NCBI RefSeq assembly: GCF_048771995.1
Contig: NC_133032.1
Span: 26,375,501-26,439,500, forward strand
Direction: 5' to 3'
From: Taeniopygia guttata
Lineage: Eukaryota > Chordata > Aves > Passeriformes > Estrildidae
Length of the DNA: 64,000 nucleotides
A program made the translations under genes and the position numbers. The notes beneath the pieces were generated by a model. That model ran no database searches and was not told the DNA's origin. It saw nothing but the letters and a program-made list of their open reading frames with translations. Shown here piece by piece: positions 52,801-60,700 of this stretch (its first letter is position 1; each line of letters begins with the position of its first letter).

Positions 52801-53815
52801 AGGAGAAACTGAACTGCCCTCCTAGTTAAAAGCATTTGTCTAATTCAATTAGACAAGAGCATTTGTCTTAATTCAAGAATATCCTATGCATTCACTGTTA
52901 TTTGGAGAAAGGGAATTGGATCAATTCTGAATACATACATTTCTACAGGATATAGTAACACTTCTTTCTTACTAAGCAGGGGATACTGCTACTATACAGC
53001 TGCTGACAAAATACTGCAAAAGCAGAAATAGGATATCAAGAGAAGCTGACCAGCTACCCATTTTATCCAATTTGTTGAGGAAAAAAACGCTTAAATTCTT
53101 TATTAAAAGTAGTATTTTCTATTGTCAGAAACTATCATTGAATGACATATCAACTTTTTTGAACAGCTTATAAAGAGTTAGAAGCAGTCAGAGTTCACCA
53201 TGTAATTAGAGACAGCGTGGTGATTTGTATTACAAAACCATAACAAAAACATTTATGTTATAGCTTTTGTTTTGAATGGCCACTAAGCTCTTCTATTGTC
53301 TCCATTTTCACCTTTCTTACAATCCCTTGTAATGAGAATATGTCAGCCTGACAGCAAACATAAGTCCACCATCTTTTAAAACTGGCTATTACTCAGAAAA
53401 CAAATTTTAAGTAGGAAAAGGGGGATTAAGAAAGCTGACAATTTTTTCCCCCTAATACACTCAAAAGCACAAATATGCCTTACTGTTTCAGGGCATGGCC
53501 TCACAAACACAAACGGAAACTAATTTTGTACCATTTTTACGTGAGGTAAAAATACATGCATATAAATATATAATAATCATCGCCATTCCCCAAACCACAA
53601 TAGCCTAAAAAAACACATTTGCAATAGAAAAATTTTCTTTTCTTCTTAGTCTATAGCCAATTCCTTCTGAGACAAAGACTTACCAGTTTAATATCAATGC
53701 CTGTAGCACTGGCATCCAAGGAATTTTCTATCAGCTCCTTTACCACACTGACAACTGAAGTAATCACCTGAGAACTTGAAAGGAGCCGAATTGTCTCTCC
53801 AGGCAGCTGTTTCAT
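12199..53815 (-). CDS. PMS1: PMS1, MutL-family mismatch repair protein (12 coding exons, complete)
   Basis: Joining the twelve exons listed below (53815-53684, 49998-49816, 47880-47778, 46640-46477, 35225-35109, 31442-31320, 30186-30043, 28825-27930, 23960-23505, 22965-22835, 14257-14097, 12390-12199) gives 2,802 nt, 933 residues plus stop, with GT-AG introns and matching phase throughout. The N-terminal GHKL ATPase shows the three expected motifs: KELIEN (catalytic E27, Mg-binding N31), DNGSGI (56-61) and [10 protein letters not shown] (91-100), then GTT at 140-142. An HMG box spans about 574-640 and the MutL C-terminal dimerisation domain about 690-933, ending in the CxHGRP motif also found in PMS2. 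The DQHAxxE endonuclease motif of PMS2 is not seen, as expected for PMS1. Known family role: nuclear heterodimer with MLH1 (MutL-beta), with only a minor part in mismatch repair. Length and sequence agree closely with human PMS1 as I remember it; identity is secure. Confidence 0.97.
12391..14096 (-). other. PMS1: PMS1 intron 12
   Basis: 1.7 kb, AT-rich, with no repeat or exon recognised. Open frames at 12324-12640 and 12829-13044 are not supported as genes. Confidence 0.85.
14097..14257 (-). CDS. PMS1: PMS1 exon 12 (residues 817-870)
   Basis: The 161-nt exon encodes [20 protein letters not shown] and [19 protein letters not shown], part of the MLH1-interacting domain. Acceptor TATTTTCAG|GT, donor GAG|gtgaga. 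Confidence 0.96.
18640..19000. repeat. possible interspersed repeat (LTR-like), diverged
   Basis: The stretch differs in texture from its flanks and contains a perfect 13-bp inverted repeat (TTACAGCTTCAGG at 18757-18769, complement at 18831-18843). Parts resemble bird LTR sequence as I remember it, but I cannot confirm family or ends. Treat as unassigned. Confidence 0.3.
19472..19541. repeat. copy 1 of a short duplicated segment (copy 2 at 21431-21494)
   Basis: Bases 19514-19541 match 21467-21494 at 26 of 28 positions (AAACTCTTCAC.CAGGATGAAA...), and ATCTCTCTG lies 42 and 36 bases upstream in the two copies. Both are on the plus strand. The parent repeat family is not recognised. Confidence 0.6.
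20835..21402 (+). mobile_element. solo LTR of an endogenous retrovirus, in PMS1 intron 11
   Basis: About 570 bases match an avian, probably songbird-rich, LTR that I recognise by its opening (GGTTTTGGCCAAGACAGCCA), its middle (GAGGCTGGGGGTGCACAAGG), a TATCTCAACCCACAAGTTTT stretch near the R/U5 boundary and the closing GCTGGCTGTGGTTAAACCAT with a terminal CA. It reads on the plus strand, antisense to PMS1. No internal retroviral region or second LTR is attached, so it is a solo LTR and an old fossil. Family is probably ERVL or ERVK type, not decided. The left edge is uncertain and I could not define target-site duplications. Confidence 0.7.
21431..21494. repeat. copy 2 of the short duplicated segment
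   Basis: Homologous to 19472-19541. It begins about 30 bases after the right end of the LTR at 20835-21402. Confidence 0.6.
22835..22965 (-). CDS. PMS1: PMS1 exon 11 (residues 773-817)
   Basis: The 131-nt exon encodes [15 protein letters not shown] and [20 protein letters not shown], corresponding to the SHYLDVLYKM and YLSDPRLTANGF region of human PMS1. The acceptor follows a T10 run; the donor is GAAG|gtatga. Confidence 0.95.
22966..23504 (-). other. PMS1: PMS1 intron 10
   Basis: 539 bases with nothing notable apart from the A10 run beside the exon 11 acceptor. Confidence 0.85.
23505..23960 (-). CDS. PMS1: PMS1 exon 10 (residues 621-773)
   Basis: The 456-nt exon completes the HMG box ([13 protein letters not shown]), crosses a Lys-rich linker and enters the C-terminal dimerisation domain ([20 protein letters not shown]). 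Acceptor CCTTCAAG|T, donor GACAG|gtatag; codon 773 is split. Confidence 0.95.
23961..27929 (-). other. PMS1: PMS1 intron 9
   Basis: 4 kb interrupting the HMG-box coding sequence. It contains an A13 run (24867-24879), the 52-bp duplication at 26734 and a more GC-rich patch around 26340-26540 with a partial CTCF-like match (CCTCTAGGTGGCCC, 26509-26522). Confidence 0.85.
26734..26809. repeat. imperfect duplication, 52-bp period, in PMS1 intron 9
   Basis: ATTCAATTCTACATATAAGG at 26734 recurs as ATTCAGTCCTACCTATAAGG at 26786, each followed by AAAA. An AT-rich, partly alternating TA/TG segment lies between them. Confidence 0.8.
27930..28825 (-). CDS. PMS1: PMS1 exon 9 (large exon, residues 323-621)
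   Basis: At 896 nt this is the largest exon. It begins [19 protein letters not shown], runs through an acidic, Ser/Asn-rich linker with little conserved structure, and ends inside the HMG box, which starts at about residue 574 ([10 protein letters not shown]). The acceptor sits at the end of an exceptionally long T tract (see repeat at 28830). The donor is AA|gtaagt, so codon 621 is completed by the next exon. The open frame extends upstream through the T tract, but that part is intronic. Confidence 0.95.
28826..30042 (-). other. PMS1: PMS1 intron 8
   Basis: 1.2 kb. Its 3' end is the long T tract described separately. Otherwise AT-rich and unassigned. Confidence 0.85.
28830..28890. repeat. 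A/T-rich microsatellite plus CA repeat at the PMS1 exon 9 acceptor
   Basis: Plus strand: A22, G, A15, G, A4, G, A4, T, then five AC units. Read on the PMS1 strand this is a TG repeat followed by an almost unbroken T tract of about 48 bases that ends CCAG at the exon 9 acceptor (exon begins at 28825). Confidence 0.95.
30043..30186 (-). CDS. PMS1: PMS1 exon 8 (residues 275-322)
   Basis: The 144-nt exon encodes [20 protein letters not shown] and the conserved [13 protein letters not shown] segment, which carries the lysine that reaches the ATP site in MutL proteins (K of NxxPxK). Acceptor ATCTCTAG|TTA, donor AAG|gtaatt. No open reading frame in this frame starts with ATG here, so the exon is easy to miss. 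Confidence 0.93.
30187..31319 (-). other. PMS1: PMS1 intron 7
   Basis: 1.1 kb with no repeat or exon recognised. Confidence 0.85.
31320..31442 (-). CDS. PMS1: PMS1 exon 7 (residues 234-274)
   Basis: The 123-nt exon encodes [20 protein letters not shown] and [11 protein letters not shown], the conserved MutL strand pair near the end of the ATPase module. Acceptor CATTGCAG|AT, donor AAG|gtaaca. Confidence 0.95.
31443..35108 (-). other. PMS1: PMS1 intron 6
   Basis: 3.7 kb. A GC-richer patch at about 31680-31860 could be an unrecognised repeat; a short GA run is at 33952-33976. Nothing else is identified. Confidence 0.85.
35109..35225 (-). CDS. PMS1: PMS1 exon 6 (residues 195-233)
   Basis: The 117-nt exon encodes [20 protein letters not shown] and on to EYPE, matching the transducer domain of vertebrate PMS1. 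Acceptor TTTGTTTCAG|GCT, donor GAG|gtgagt. Confidence 0.95.
39715..40910 (+). mobile_element. CR1 LINE, 5'-truncated, plus strand, in PMS1 intron 5
   Basis: About 1.2 kb matches the 3' part of CR1 ORF2 and the 3' UTR. Readable pieces in order are [75 protein letters not shown] and [20 protein letters not shown]. The catalytic FADD box of the reverse transcriptase reads FAGN, and the frame shifts and stops several times, so the copy is dead. It ends with TTTTCCAACCTTAATGATTC and an ATTCTATGA-like tail at 40910. It is antisense to PMS1. Sequence from about 39545 to 39715 may be more of the same element but is too diverged to call. Confidence 0.93.
40911..41118 (+). mobile_element. second CR1 3' end, other subfamily, directly after the first
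   Basis: The segment runs from the CR1 motif TTCTTTCCCCAGAGGGTGGT through GCATTTGGACAACACTCTCA to GGGTCCCTTCCAACTCAAGA and an ATTCTAAGATTCTATTG tail. The 3' UTR differs from that of the upstream copy (GGTCCCTTCCAACTC against GGTCTTTTCCAACCT), so it belongs to a different CR1 subfamily. The two copies lie head to tail without a gap. Confidence 0.9.
43721..43836 (-). mobile_element. CR1 LINE 3' fragment, minus strand
   Basis: On the plus strand this reads CACAGAATCACAGAATGGTT, then TGGGTTGAAAGGGAACTTGC and TTCCAACTCCTCAGCCATGG, the reverse complement of a CR1 3' end. Only about 115 bases remain. It lies in PMS1 intron 5, in the same sense as PMS1. Confidence 0.9.
46477..46640 (-). CDS. PMS1: PMS1 exon 5 (residues 140-194)
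   Basis: The 164-nt exon completes the GTT motif and encodes [14 protein letters not shown], the MutL signature that follows the ATP-binding fold. Acceptor TTCTTGCAG|GT, donor AAG|gtaata, phase 0 at its end. Confidence 0.95.
46641..47777 (-). other. PMS1: PMS1 intron 4
   Basis: 1.1 kb with no repeat or exon recognised. Confidence 0.85.
47778..47880 (-). CDS. PMS1: PMS1 exon 4 (residues 106-140)
   Basis: The 103-nt exon encodes [20 protein letters not shown] and continues to the split glycine of the GTT motif. Acceptor CTCTTCAG|GTT, donor CAAG|gtaggc, ending with one base of codon 140. Confidence 0.95.
47881..49815 (-). other. PMS1: PMS1 intron 3
   Basis: 1.9 kb. The open frames at 48703-49187 have no recognisable protein and are not supported as exons. 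Confidence 0.85.
49816..49998 (-). CDS. PMS1: PMS1 exon 3 (residues 45-105)
   Basis: This 183-nt exon starts [10 protein letters not shown] and carries the DNGSGI and [10 protein letters not shown] nucleotide-binding motifs of the GHKL ATPase fold. The acceptor is TTTTTTAG|GAG and the donor GAA|gtgagc; both ends are phase 0. Confidence 0.96.
49999..53683 (-). other. PMS1: PMS1 intron 2
   Basis: 3.7 kb, AT-rich, holding the palindrome and direct repeat at 52831-52876. Nothing else is recognised. Confidence 0.85.
52831..52876. repeat. perfect palindrome overlapping a direct repeat, PMS1 intron 2
   Basis: TTGTCTAATT at 52836-52845 faces its exact complement AATTAGACAA at 52847-52856 around a single base. 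AGCATTTGTCT followed by AATTCAA also occurs twice (52831 and 52858). The pattern fits a template-switch replication event. Confidence 0.85.
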
Positions 53816-53835
53816 GGTGGAAAGATTCAGGGAAG
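53684..53835 (-). CDS. PMS1: PMS1 exon 2 (first coding exon, residues 1-44)
   Basis: The start codon is at 53815-53813 and 20 nt of 5' untranslated sequence precede it after a clear acceptor (TTTTCTGTGCAG). The protein begins [20 protein letters not shown] and contains the KELIEN motif of the ATPase site. The donor is CTG|gtaag and the exon ends in phase 0. The ATG has ACC before it, a good Kozak context. Confidence 0.96.
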
Positions 53836-54542
53836 CTGCACAGAAAAATAACAGAAAAAGAATGTAAAAGGAACACTACAATTACACATTTCTAAGAAAC
53901 TGTTTCACAGGAACTTTGAAATGTAGAAAAACACAACATTATGGCTAGAAAGTGAAATTTCCAAGTTATAGTAGACCCAACTTCCTCTGCAGTCAATAGG
54001 TGTTGGGAGAGAAATGGGGAGGCAACACACTGGTGCTGAGGAAAAGCCATGTTCAATGGCAATGGGACCTACTGGCAAAAATGAAAACCAAACCCAGAAC
54101 AGTTCTCTGTTACAGTCTTGCCTCTCTGATCTGATGTACTGTGTGCCCTCAGGCAGGTAATTTTATTTCTGTGTCACTCTATCTCCCACTTGAAAATGAA
54201 GATGCCTTACAAACCAGTCAAGATTCATTTTTAATTTTTGGAAATACAAAAGATTACAAAAGTCTTGCTATATTATAGAGACACTCTCCCATTAAGAGAT
54301 TGTATACAGATCTGTGAATTTTAGCATGCATTTCTGTTTAAGTACCTACATTGACACAAACAGGCAAGGCCCAGGAAAACTATTCTGCTGATCCTTGTAG
54401 CCTGCCATGAAAGAATTCAACCACAGTTTTATATGCATATGAGAGAGGCAGAGGAATGGTCAGACAGGATTCTTCTCTTCTCCAGTTTTTGTTATATAAT
54501 GCTATTTACACTGAAAGGCAAACAATCCTGGCAGTGCTGGCT

Positions 54543-54608
54543 TTCCCATTGATTCAGTCCAAGGTATCTGCTGACCTTCCCGCTGATTCAGTCCAAGGTA
54601 TCTGCTGG
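54543..54608. repeat. 34-bp tandem duplication in PMS1 intron 1
   Basis: Two copies (54543-54576 and 54577-54608) share GATTCAGTCCAAGGTATCTG and differ at few positions. The near identity suggests a recent local duplication. Confidence 0.9.
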
Positions 54609-54857
54609 AGAACACAGACTGCACACTCAGCACCTGTCCCAAGGATATGAGCACACATGGAGGAATGGAACAAACACAGATTTCCTCCTGACACAACCAG
54701 GTCCTGCTGAGGGATTGCAGTCAACACCCTTAAGCATCACAGCCCTGCAGGGACTATGCAGCTGATACAACAATTACAGGACGTTTCTCTGCCTCAACAT
54801 CCTTTTAAAGACAGCTACTCTTGAAACAGAAAAGACAAAGTAAAAATGTGGTTACTT

Positions 54858-54873
54858 GGGGGGGGGGGGGGGG
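54858..54873. repeat. G16 homopolymer in PMS1 intron 1
   Basis: Sixteen consecutive G on the plus strand (C on the PMS1 strand), about 1 kb before the first coding exon. Such a run can form G-quadruplexes and is prone to length change and to sequencing error. Confidence 0.95.
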
Positions 54874-55869
54874 AGCAGAAGTACAGTGTTATGCAGTACA
54901 AGCAGCACTGAAACTTTTCTAGGAACATTTACAAAGGGATTTTATCTTTATTTTTGTTATTTACATTGCAAAGGGAGTTTGCCTTTCAAACATGGTAAAA
55001 GGATCCAATGAATTGTTTTTCCACCAACTGGAAAACAAGAGGAGCAGGCGAAAAGGTGTGCTGCTGAAGATGAACCGATGTTAATATCATGTGCACGTGT
55101 TCAGAGAGGCAGGTTTTGAGGCATTCATGCACTGTACAGGACTCCTGTGTCAAATGCTTCATGATTCACTCATGGGAGTAAATCAGATGGGAGCTGGACG
55201 TCTCTCCATCAAAAGACACTGACTAAGATACAGGAGGATCTTAAAACAGAAACGCTGCAGACCTCAAAGACAAATTTTCTATGAGGTGACTGATGCAGGC
55301 AGTTTGGGAGAGGAATCGGCCCCCGGCCGTGTGTGGCGTCCCCTGCCTTGGACCCCAGCTGAGGGATGCACCGCTGGCCAAATCCCGGGAACACCTGCTG
55401 GGAAGTAGAGAGGGAATTCTGGGACCGCCTACCCATAGCAAAGCATCCAACCTATGACACCTTTTAGCTTAAAGACACGTATCTCAGCTCAAGCCACCTT
55501 ACCACTGTAACTGTTCACGGAGTAACAGCTGTGCTCAGTGGGAAAACACAGCATTTTCTGCGTCGGAGCCCCATCGCTGTTCTAATCCTTGGATACCTCT
55601 ACAGACATCTCCGACATGCCAACAACTGCGGTCCTACGCATCCTCAGCTACACGGGGAATAAAACCTCCCTAAATTTCACACTTCGGGCCCCTCAGCCGT
55701 CTTGAGCCACAGCAAGAACCCCGCCCCCCCTCCGAGCACCGCCTTCCTCAGGGGCCCTCCCTCAGCACGCACTGAGGCATTTCTGCGGGTTACCAGACGA
55801 AAAAACGGGCGAAAAGCTGCAGATAAGCCCTGCGGGCCCTCCAGTTTACCCAAAGCACAGAGCCGTCCG

Positions 55870-56350
55870 CAGTTCCCGGTGCTCGCTGAGAGAGGCGGGC
55901 GCTCTCTGCTGCCGGGGCCTGCCCGCTGTGCCCAGGGCCGCCCCGGCCCAGCCGCCCGCGGGAAGCGGCGCCGCGGCCCCGGCGCGGCCTCAGTTCCCCG
56001 CCGCTCCCGCCCCGCGGCTGCGCTACCTGCGCGCCCGCCCCGCGCCCGTGGGCGGCGCGGACAGCCCGGCCCGGCCCCTCCGCTCGTTCCCGACCGGCCC
56101 TGCCCACGGGCACCGCGGGCTCTACCTGCGGCCGGCGCCCCACGCTCCGCTCCGGCTCCTCGGCGGCCGCGGCGCTGCGGAAAGGTGGGGCCGCGGCGGG
56201 GGGCGGAGGGACGGGCGGCCGGGGAGAAGGCCACGGGCACGGCCGGCCCGGGGCGGCGGCGGGGCCGGGCGGCGGCAGCGGAGTGCGGCCGGCAGGGGAG
56301 GGATGGCAGAGGAAACGCGGCGGTGCCGCGGGCTGCTCCCCGGATGGGGC
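55870..56350. promoter_or_regulatory. CpG island, shared divergent promoter of PMS1 and ORMDL1
   Basis: About 480 bases are very GC-rich with dense CpG, in sharp contrast to AT-rich flanks. It lies between PMS1 (leftward) and ORMDL1 (rightward). Several GC boxes (GGGGCGG type) are visible and no TATA box. On the minus strand, two good donor sites (GCAG|gtagcg ending at 56027, and GCAG|gtagag ending at 56126) could end the non-coding first exon of PMS1. Promoter activity is inferred from position and composition, not shown. Confidence 0.8.
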
Positions 56351-56400
56351 TGGAATCGTGGTGTGGGATGGGAGGGGATGGTGGGTCACGGCAAGATGTC

Positions 56401-56470
56401 TGTCTAGGTACTGGCTCCGCGGGTGCTGCGTCCCAGGGAGAGAGGAACAGCCTCGCGTCGCCCATCCCAG
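56401..56470 (+). other. ORMDL1: possible non-coding 5' exon of ORMDL1
   Basis: A strong donor, CCCAG|gtaatg, occurs at 56470/56471 just downstream of the CpG island on the ORMDL1 strand. A second candidate donor (AAAG|gtgggg) is at 56184/56185. Either could splice to the acceptor before the coding exon at 57534. Which is used cannot be decided from sequence, and the left boundary given here is approximate. Confidence 0.4.
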
Positions 56471-57533
56471 GTAATGTGTCTCCTGCACGGCTTGGAATGC
56501 TTTGCGACAGGTACTGGGTAAGGTTGGCAGTGCCCCGGTTCAGGTTCAGCGTATCTATTTTTAGTCTACTGTTGTTCATAATGCAGAATTTTTTATTTTT
56601 CTTATACTCTATGCATCACTAAGTGTCAGAAACAAACTTCCTCCCGAAAACAAGCTTGCTTTTGCTGGTTAAGCAGTGCTTTGTATTCTGATTCAGATGG
56701 TTGCTAAAAAAACCACTTCATCCCGCTCCCATAAATGAATATCCATAGTCCCAGAGATCGTGTGAGTTTTCAATAAGCAATAGTTGAGGGTTTTTCAAAA
56801 TTATCATTACAAATTTTACTGCAATAGGAAGAGAGTGGCACTGTCAAGTTCTGTCAATTTCCTGGATATATCAGCATATTAAATAATCCTGTGTATCTCT
56901 GCATGTGTCTGTTGCTTCAAAAGCTTTTGAACATGTTCTCCAATTTTAGCTGGATTTAGGAGATGGAAATGTCTGTCTGGAAACTAATAGATGGGGAGGG
57001 GAGGAAATCTGCACTTTGCTTCAAGAAAAAGAGGCCTAGATTACTCCTTCATTATTCTTTCTAGAAGTAGGTGGCTGGGCAGTTGGTGTAGGCAGAGTTC
57101 TTCACTAACCATTACATGAACAAGGAAGAGGAGGAAGATTGTCTGATGTGGGAAGTGGAAAAGAACTCTGGATATTGTCATGGATGGAGAAACTTAATTC
57201 AGAGGATAAAAGTTATTAGCTTGGTTTCTTACAGTTTTGCAACTGTAGCTTCTGACATCACAGCTTACTAATTTTTTTAAAATGTCCTTTCTGTAGCAGG
57301 ATTCTGAGTTTTATTTGTTTGGACTTGTTTTAAACAAGCAGTTCCCAACTGTTCCTTTGTACTGATTTGTCTATAAACCATAGCTGGAAGATCTTGAGGT
57401 ACATCCTGCTTTATGTACTGTGTTCTCTCCAGACCTGCTTCTTTAAAGCAGCTTTTTCCCATATTTGAAAATTGCATATGTCAAGTACTCCTCTGTAACA
57501 GTATCTCAGTCTTCAAACAGATCTGTTTTATAG
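56471..57533 (+). other. ORMDL1: ORMDL1 5' intron
   Basis: About 1.06 kb between the candidate leader exon and the first coding exon. No repeat is recognised. Confidence 0.6.
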
Positions 57534-57714
57534 GGTAAAAATGAACGTAGGAGTTGCCCACAGCGAGGTAAATCCGAACACTCGAGTGATGAACAGCCGA
57601 GGAATGTGGCTGACATATGCGCTGGGAGTCGGCATGCTGCACATTGTCCTGCTCAGCATTCCCTTCTTTAGTGTCCCTGTCGCCTGGACTTTAACAAATG
57701 TCATTCACAACCTG
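57534..57714 (+). CDS. ORMDL1: ORMDL1 first coding exon (residues 1-58)
   Basis: An acceptor TGTTTTATAG precedes seven untranslated bases and the ATG at 57541. Translation covers the first hydrophobic segment ([20 protein letters not shown]) and stops at HNL before donor CTG|gtgagt. An alternative acceptor (TTCAAACAG, ending at 57520) would only lengthen the untranslated part. Confidence 0.95.
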
Positions 57715-60700
57715 GTGAGTACCCTCTCTTGGAACAGAATTTGAATAGTGGTTGTTCATAAATATTTATTTTCAGTAGCAAGGGAAGAGGAAAGTAGCCA
57801 GTCTGTATGGACAATGAAATCCTGCTATCCAAAACACCACCTCTCCTTGGCCTACCCACAAATGATTGGCTGTTTTGGGGAGGAGGAGTGATGCATGACC
57901 ACTTTCAATTTAAGCATGAAAGACAACATGAAATAGTCTTTATGTAGTTATGTATTCTTTTAAATGGCATTTAATTCGGCTGGAAGGTTGCAGACATAAA
58001 ATCATCATTTCAACTAACTTTCACAGTGTTCTGTATATTATTAGAGAGCTGTGCTGAATCCATAAACCATCACATTTTTAGTTATTGGACATATCTACTA
58101 ATTTTTCCACATAAATCTGTTAGTATCCCAAAATGTTTAATTTTAGCAGCCTACCTATTTTCTTTAAGAGAAATGCTTGCATTGTATTTCTTCTAGGTTT
58201 GATTTCTGGCCAAGCTACATAATTCAGAATGACTTCAGCATACAATGTTGTCACCATACAGGACATTAGAGAAATCTTGATTGAAAGCAGCAGGCAAAAC
58301 TGAACTACTTTGACCACAGCTCTGAACCACTTGTTATTCAGAGGGTCGTGACTTCCATGATGACTTTTGTATGCAAAAGATTTTGTGAGCTGCTTTCTGC
58401 TCCTCTCTGCAGGATGCCATCAGTTTCCTGTAATCACTTAAAGTAGTGCAGCTATCTGTATTGGTCCTGCCATGCTTAGAGAAAGGAGAGCCATAACCCA
58501 GCAATTTAGATCATACTTGAGGTTTGCTAGCTCACCTTTCTAACATTACCAGCAAAGAAGACTTGACAAAAAGATAGCTCCTTCCTTGTTTAGGAAAATG
58601 ATAGTTCACTGAGGATGGGTAATATCCTCTTGAATGTAAAGTTTTAATTCTTATTTTAACTTTTTGGTTTTGTAGATAGGTTTAAGACTACTGGTGGAAT
58701 TGTCATTAGAGCCTTTTGTGTGTTATCTTTGACAGCATCAGACATGTCTGACTTCAGAAGATGTTGGCAGAGACAAGTATTACTAAATTTTCCACATGCC
58801 TTACTGAACTCATTGCAAGTAGCTGTAATGACAACAGCGATGAGAACATGTACTGGCAAGTAGTTTTGTAGTGGAACACTAAAAGATGAGTATAAATTGC
58901 ACTGGTGGATATTTCAGAATTTAAATGGCACTTCTTTTGGAAACAAATCCTCAAATGGTTTGACAAAAAAAAAACCCTTGGATTTCTACTAATGGAAAAC
59001 TCTTAGCTAACCTTGAAAGTACTTTTGATGGTTCTTTCTGCAAGTACCACTGGGAAATAAAATGTGAAGTAAGCATTTGGATCTGTCCTAAAAGTGTCTT
59101 TATGGTTATTAAAATAGACACTGCAGACGTCATGAATCAAAAAATTAATTAAACAAATCAATTGTCCTAGGTTCACAGGGCTCTGGTCTGGAGGCTGTTC
59201 CAAAAAAAGGTGTAAGGAGACATGAAGTGATTTGCTGAGATTTCACCTCTATTAGAATTTGGAAGAAATGTGATTTTTTTTTCCTAGATAAAGCTTTCTA
59301 TAATTTTTTTTTCTATGTGCATAAGAAAGAGAAGGAAATCTTTGATACTGTCTCATGGACACTCTTCCTTGGAGATGGTATGCTCTCTTAAATAGAAGAC
59401 AAGTGTTTTTTAAAACTGGAAGAGGGTGTACTCCCCTGTTTGAAAGCAAGAGGCCCAAATTGGGCTTTCAGAACAAACCATACATGGTATCTTCCCATCA
59501 AACAGGAACAGTTTGATGTTCCCCTGTTTAAGGAGAAGCAGCAGGTGGACAGATGGTATTCAGCAGAATGCTTAGTTAGTTCCTAAGGATTTGAAGCTGG
59601 TAAGGGGCTGAGAAAGATTTCAGGAGTTGGTCTGATATTGTCAGTGTTTGTAGGTAGATTTTTGCTTTATGCACACTCTACTACTCATCACTCTGTTAAC
59701 ACTGTGCTAGGAAAGTGGTGATACAAATCAGCACTTGTTACAGTACTTGTTAAAATTCTATTGAATTCAAGGAACTTTTGCCTACTGGTGTAGAAGGCAA
59801 GGGAGTGGATTGGATGTCACACAGACTTGGGCATTAATTCTGACTCTGCACAGTCTCAGGCAAATCACTTCTCGTCTCTTCCTTCCTCTTCAATAGCTTG
59901 TTATTACAGGCTAGCAGCTCTTCTGGTTGAGAATTTACTCACTCTCTTTTTTAAAAAATTATTTTTAATTTTATAATGCATTGAACAATGTAGCAATTAT
60001 TTTAAAATATTACTAAAAGTGCCTCTGTATTCACTTTTTATTTTCCCCAGGGAATGTATGTGTTTTTGCATGCAGTAAAGGGAACTCCTTTCGAAACACC
60101 TGATCAGGGCAAAGCTAGGCTACTAACACACTGGGAACAGCTGGATTATGGAGTACAATTCACATCTTCAAGGAAGTTCTTCACAATCTCTCCTATAATT
60201 CTGTGAGTTCAAAACTGTGCTATAGATCAATTGACACATAAAGCCATGATTTCAAAAGCTGCAACATAATGGGTTGCAATTTACAGTCTAAAAGCATTTT
60301 CTGTCTTTTTCTTGTTTGTTTTTTTATTTCTACATCACAGCTGTAGGGAGTATTTATTTACAGGCTATGTAATCAACAATCATTCTGCTTTTGACACTCC
60401 ACATACTGAAGTCAAAGTTTGTAAACAGTTATTAATGGGGCAGGTTTTAAAGATTAGAAATGTTGGGAGGAAAACTTACTGTTAACTCTTGAATTTCTTT
60501 AGAGATTGTGAAGTCATAAATATTGAAAATCTAAATGAATTGCTTTTGTGGCCGCATTTATTAACCATTTTGCAACTTGTGAGCTAGAAATGTGTCAGTC
60601 ATCAGTGAATGGGATCTGGTGTCAATTTTGCTTTGTACATATTGTTTTCTATGTAAACTATGCAAATGGCGTAAGATTTCTATACACCTGTCTCTGTTGA

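Larger units (their letters stand above)
53836..56026 (-). other. PMS1: PMS1 intron 1 (5' untranslated intron)
   Basis: About 2.2 kb between the presumed non-coding first exon in the CpG island and the first coding exon. It contains the G16 run and the 34-bp duplication. Its upper end depends on which first-exon donor is used. Confidence 0.65.

Noticed and set aside
55677-56622. Long overlapping open frames of 230-306 residues on both strands
   Set aside because: They lie in the CpG island, overlap one another in several frames, and consist mainly of Ala, Arg, Gly and Pro. This is what stop-poor GC-rich sequence gives by chance.
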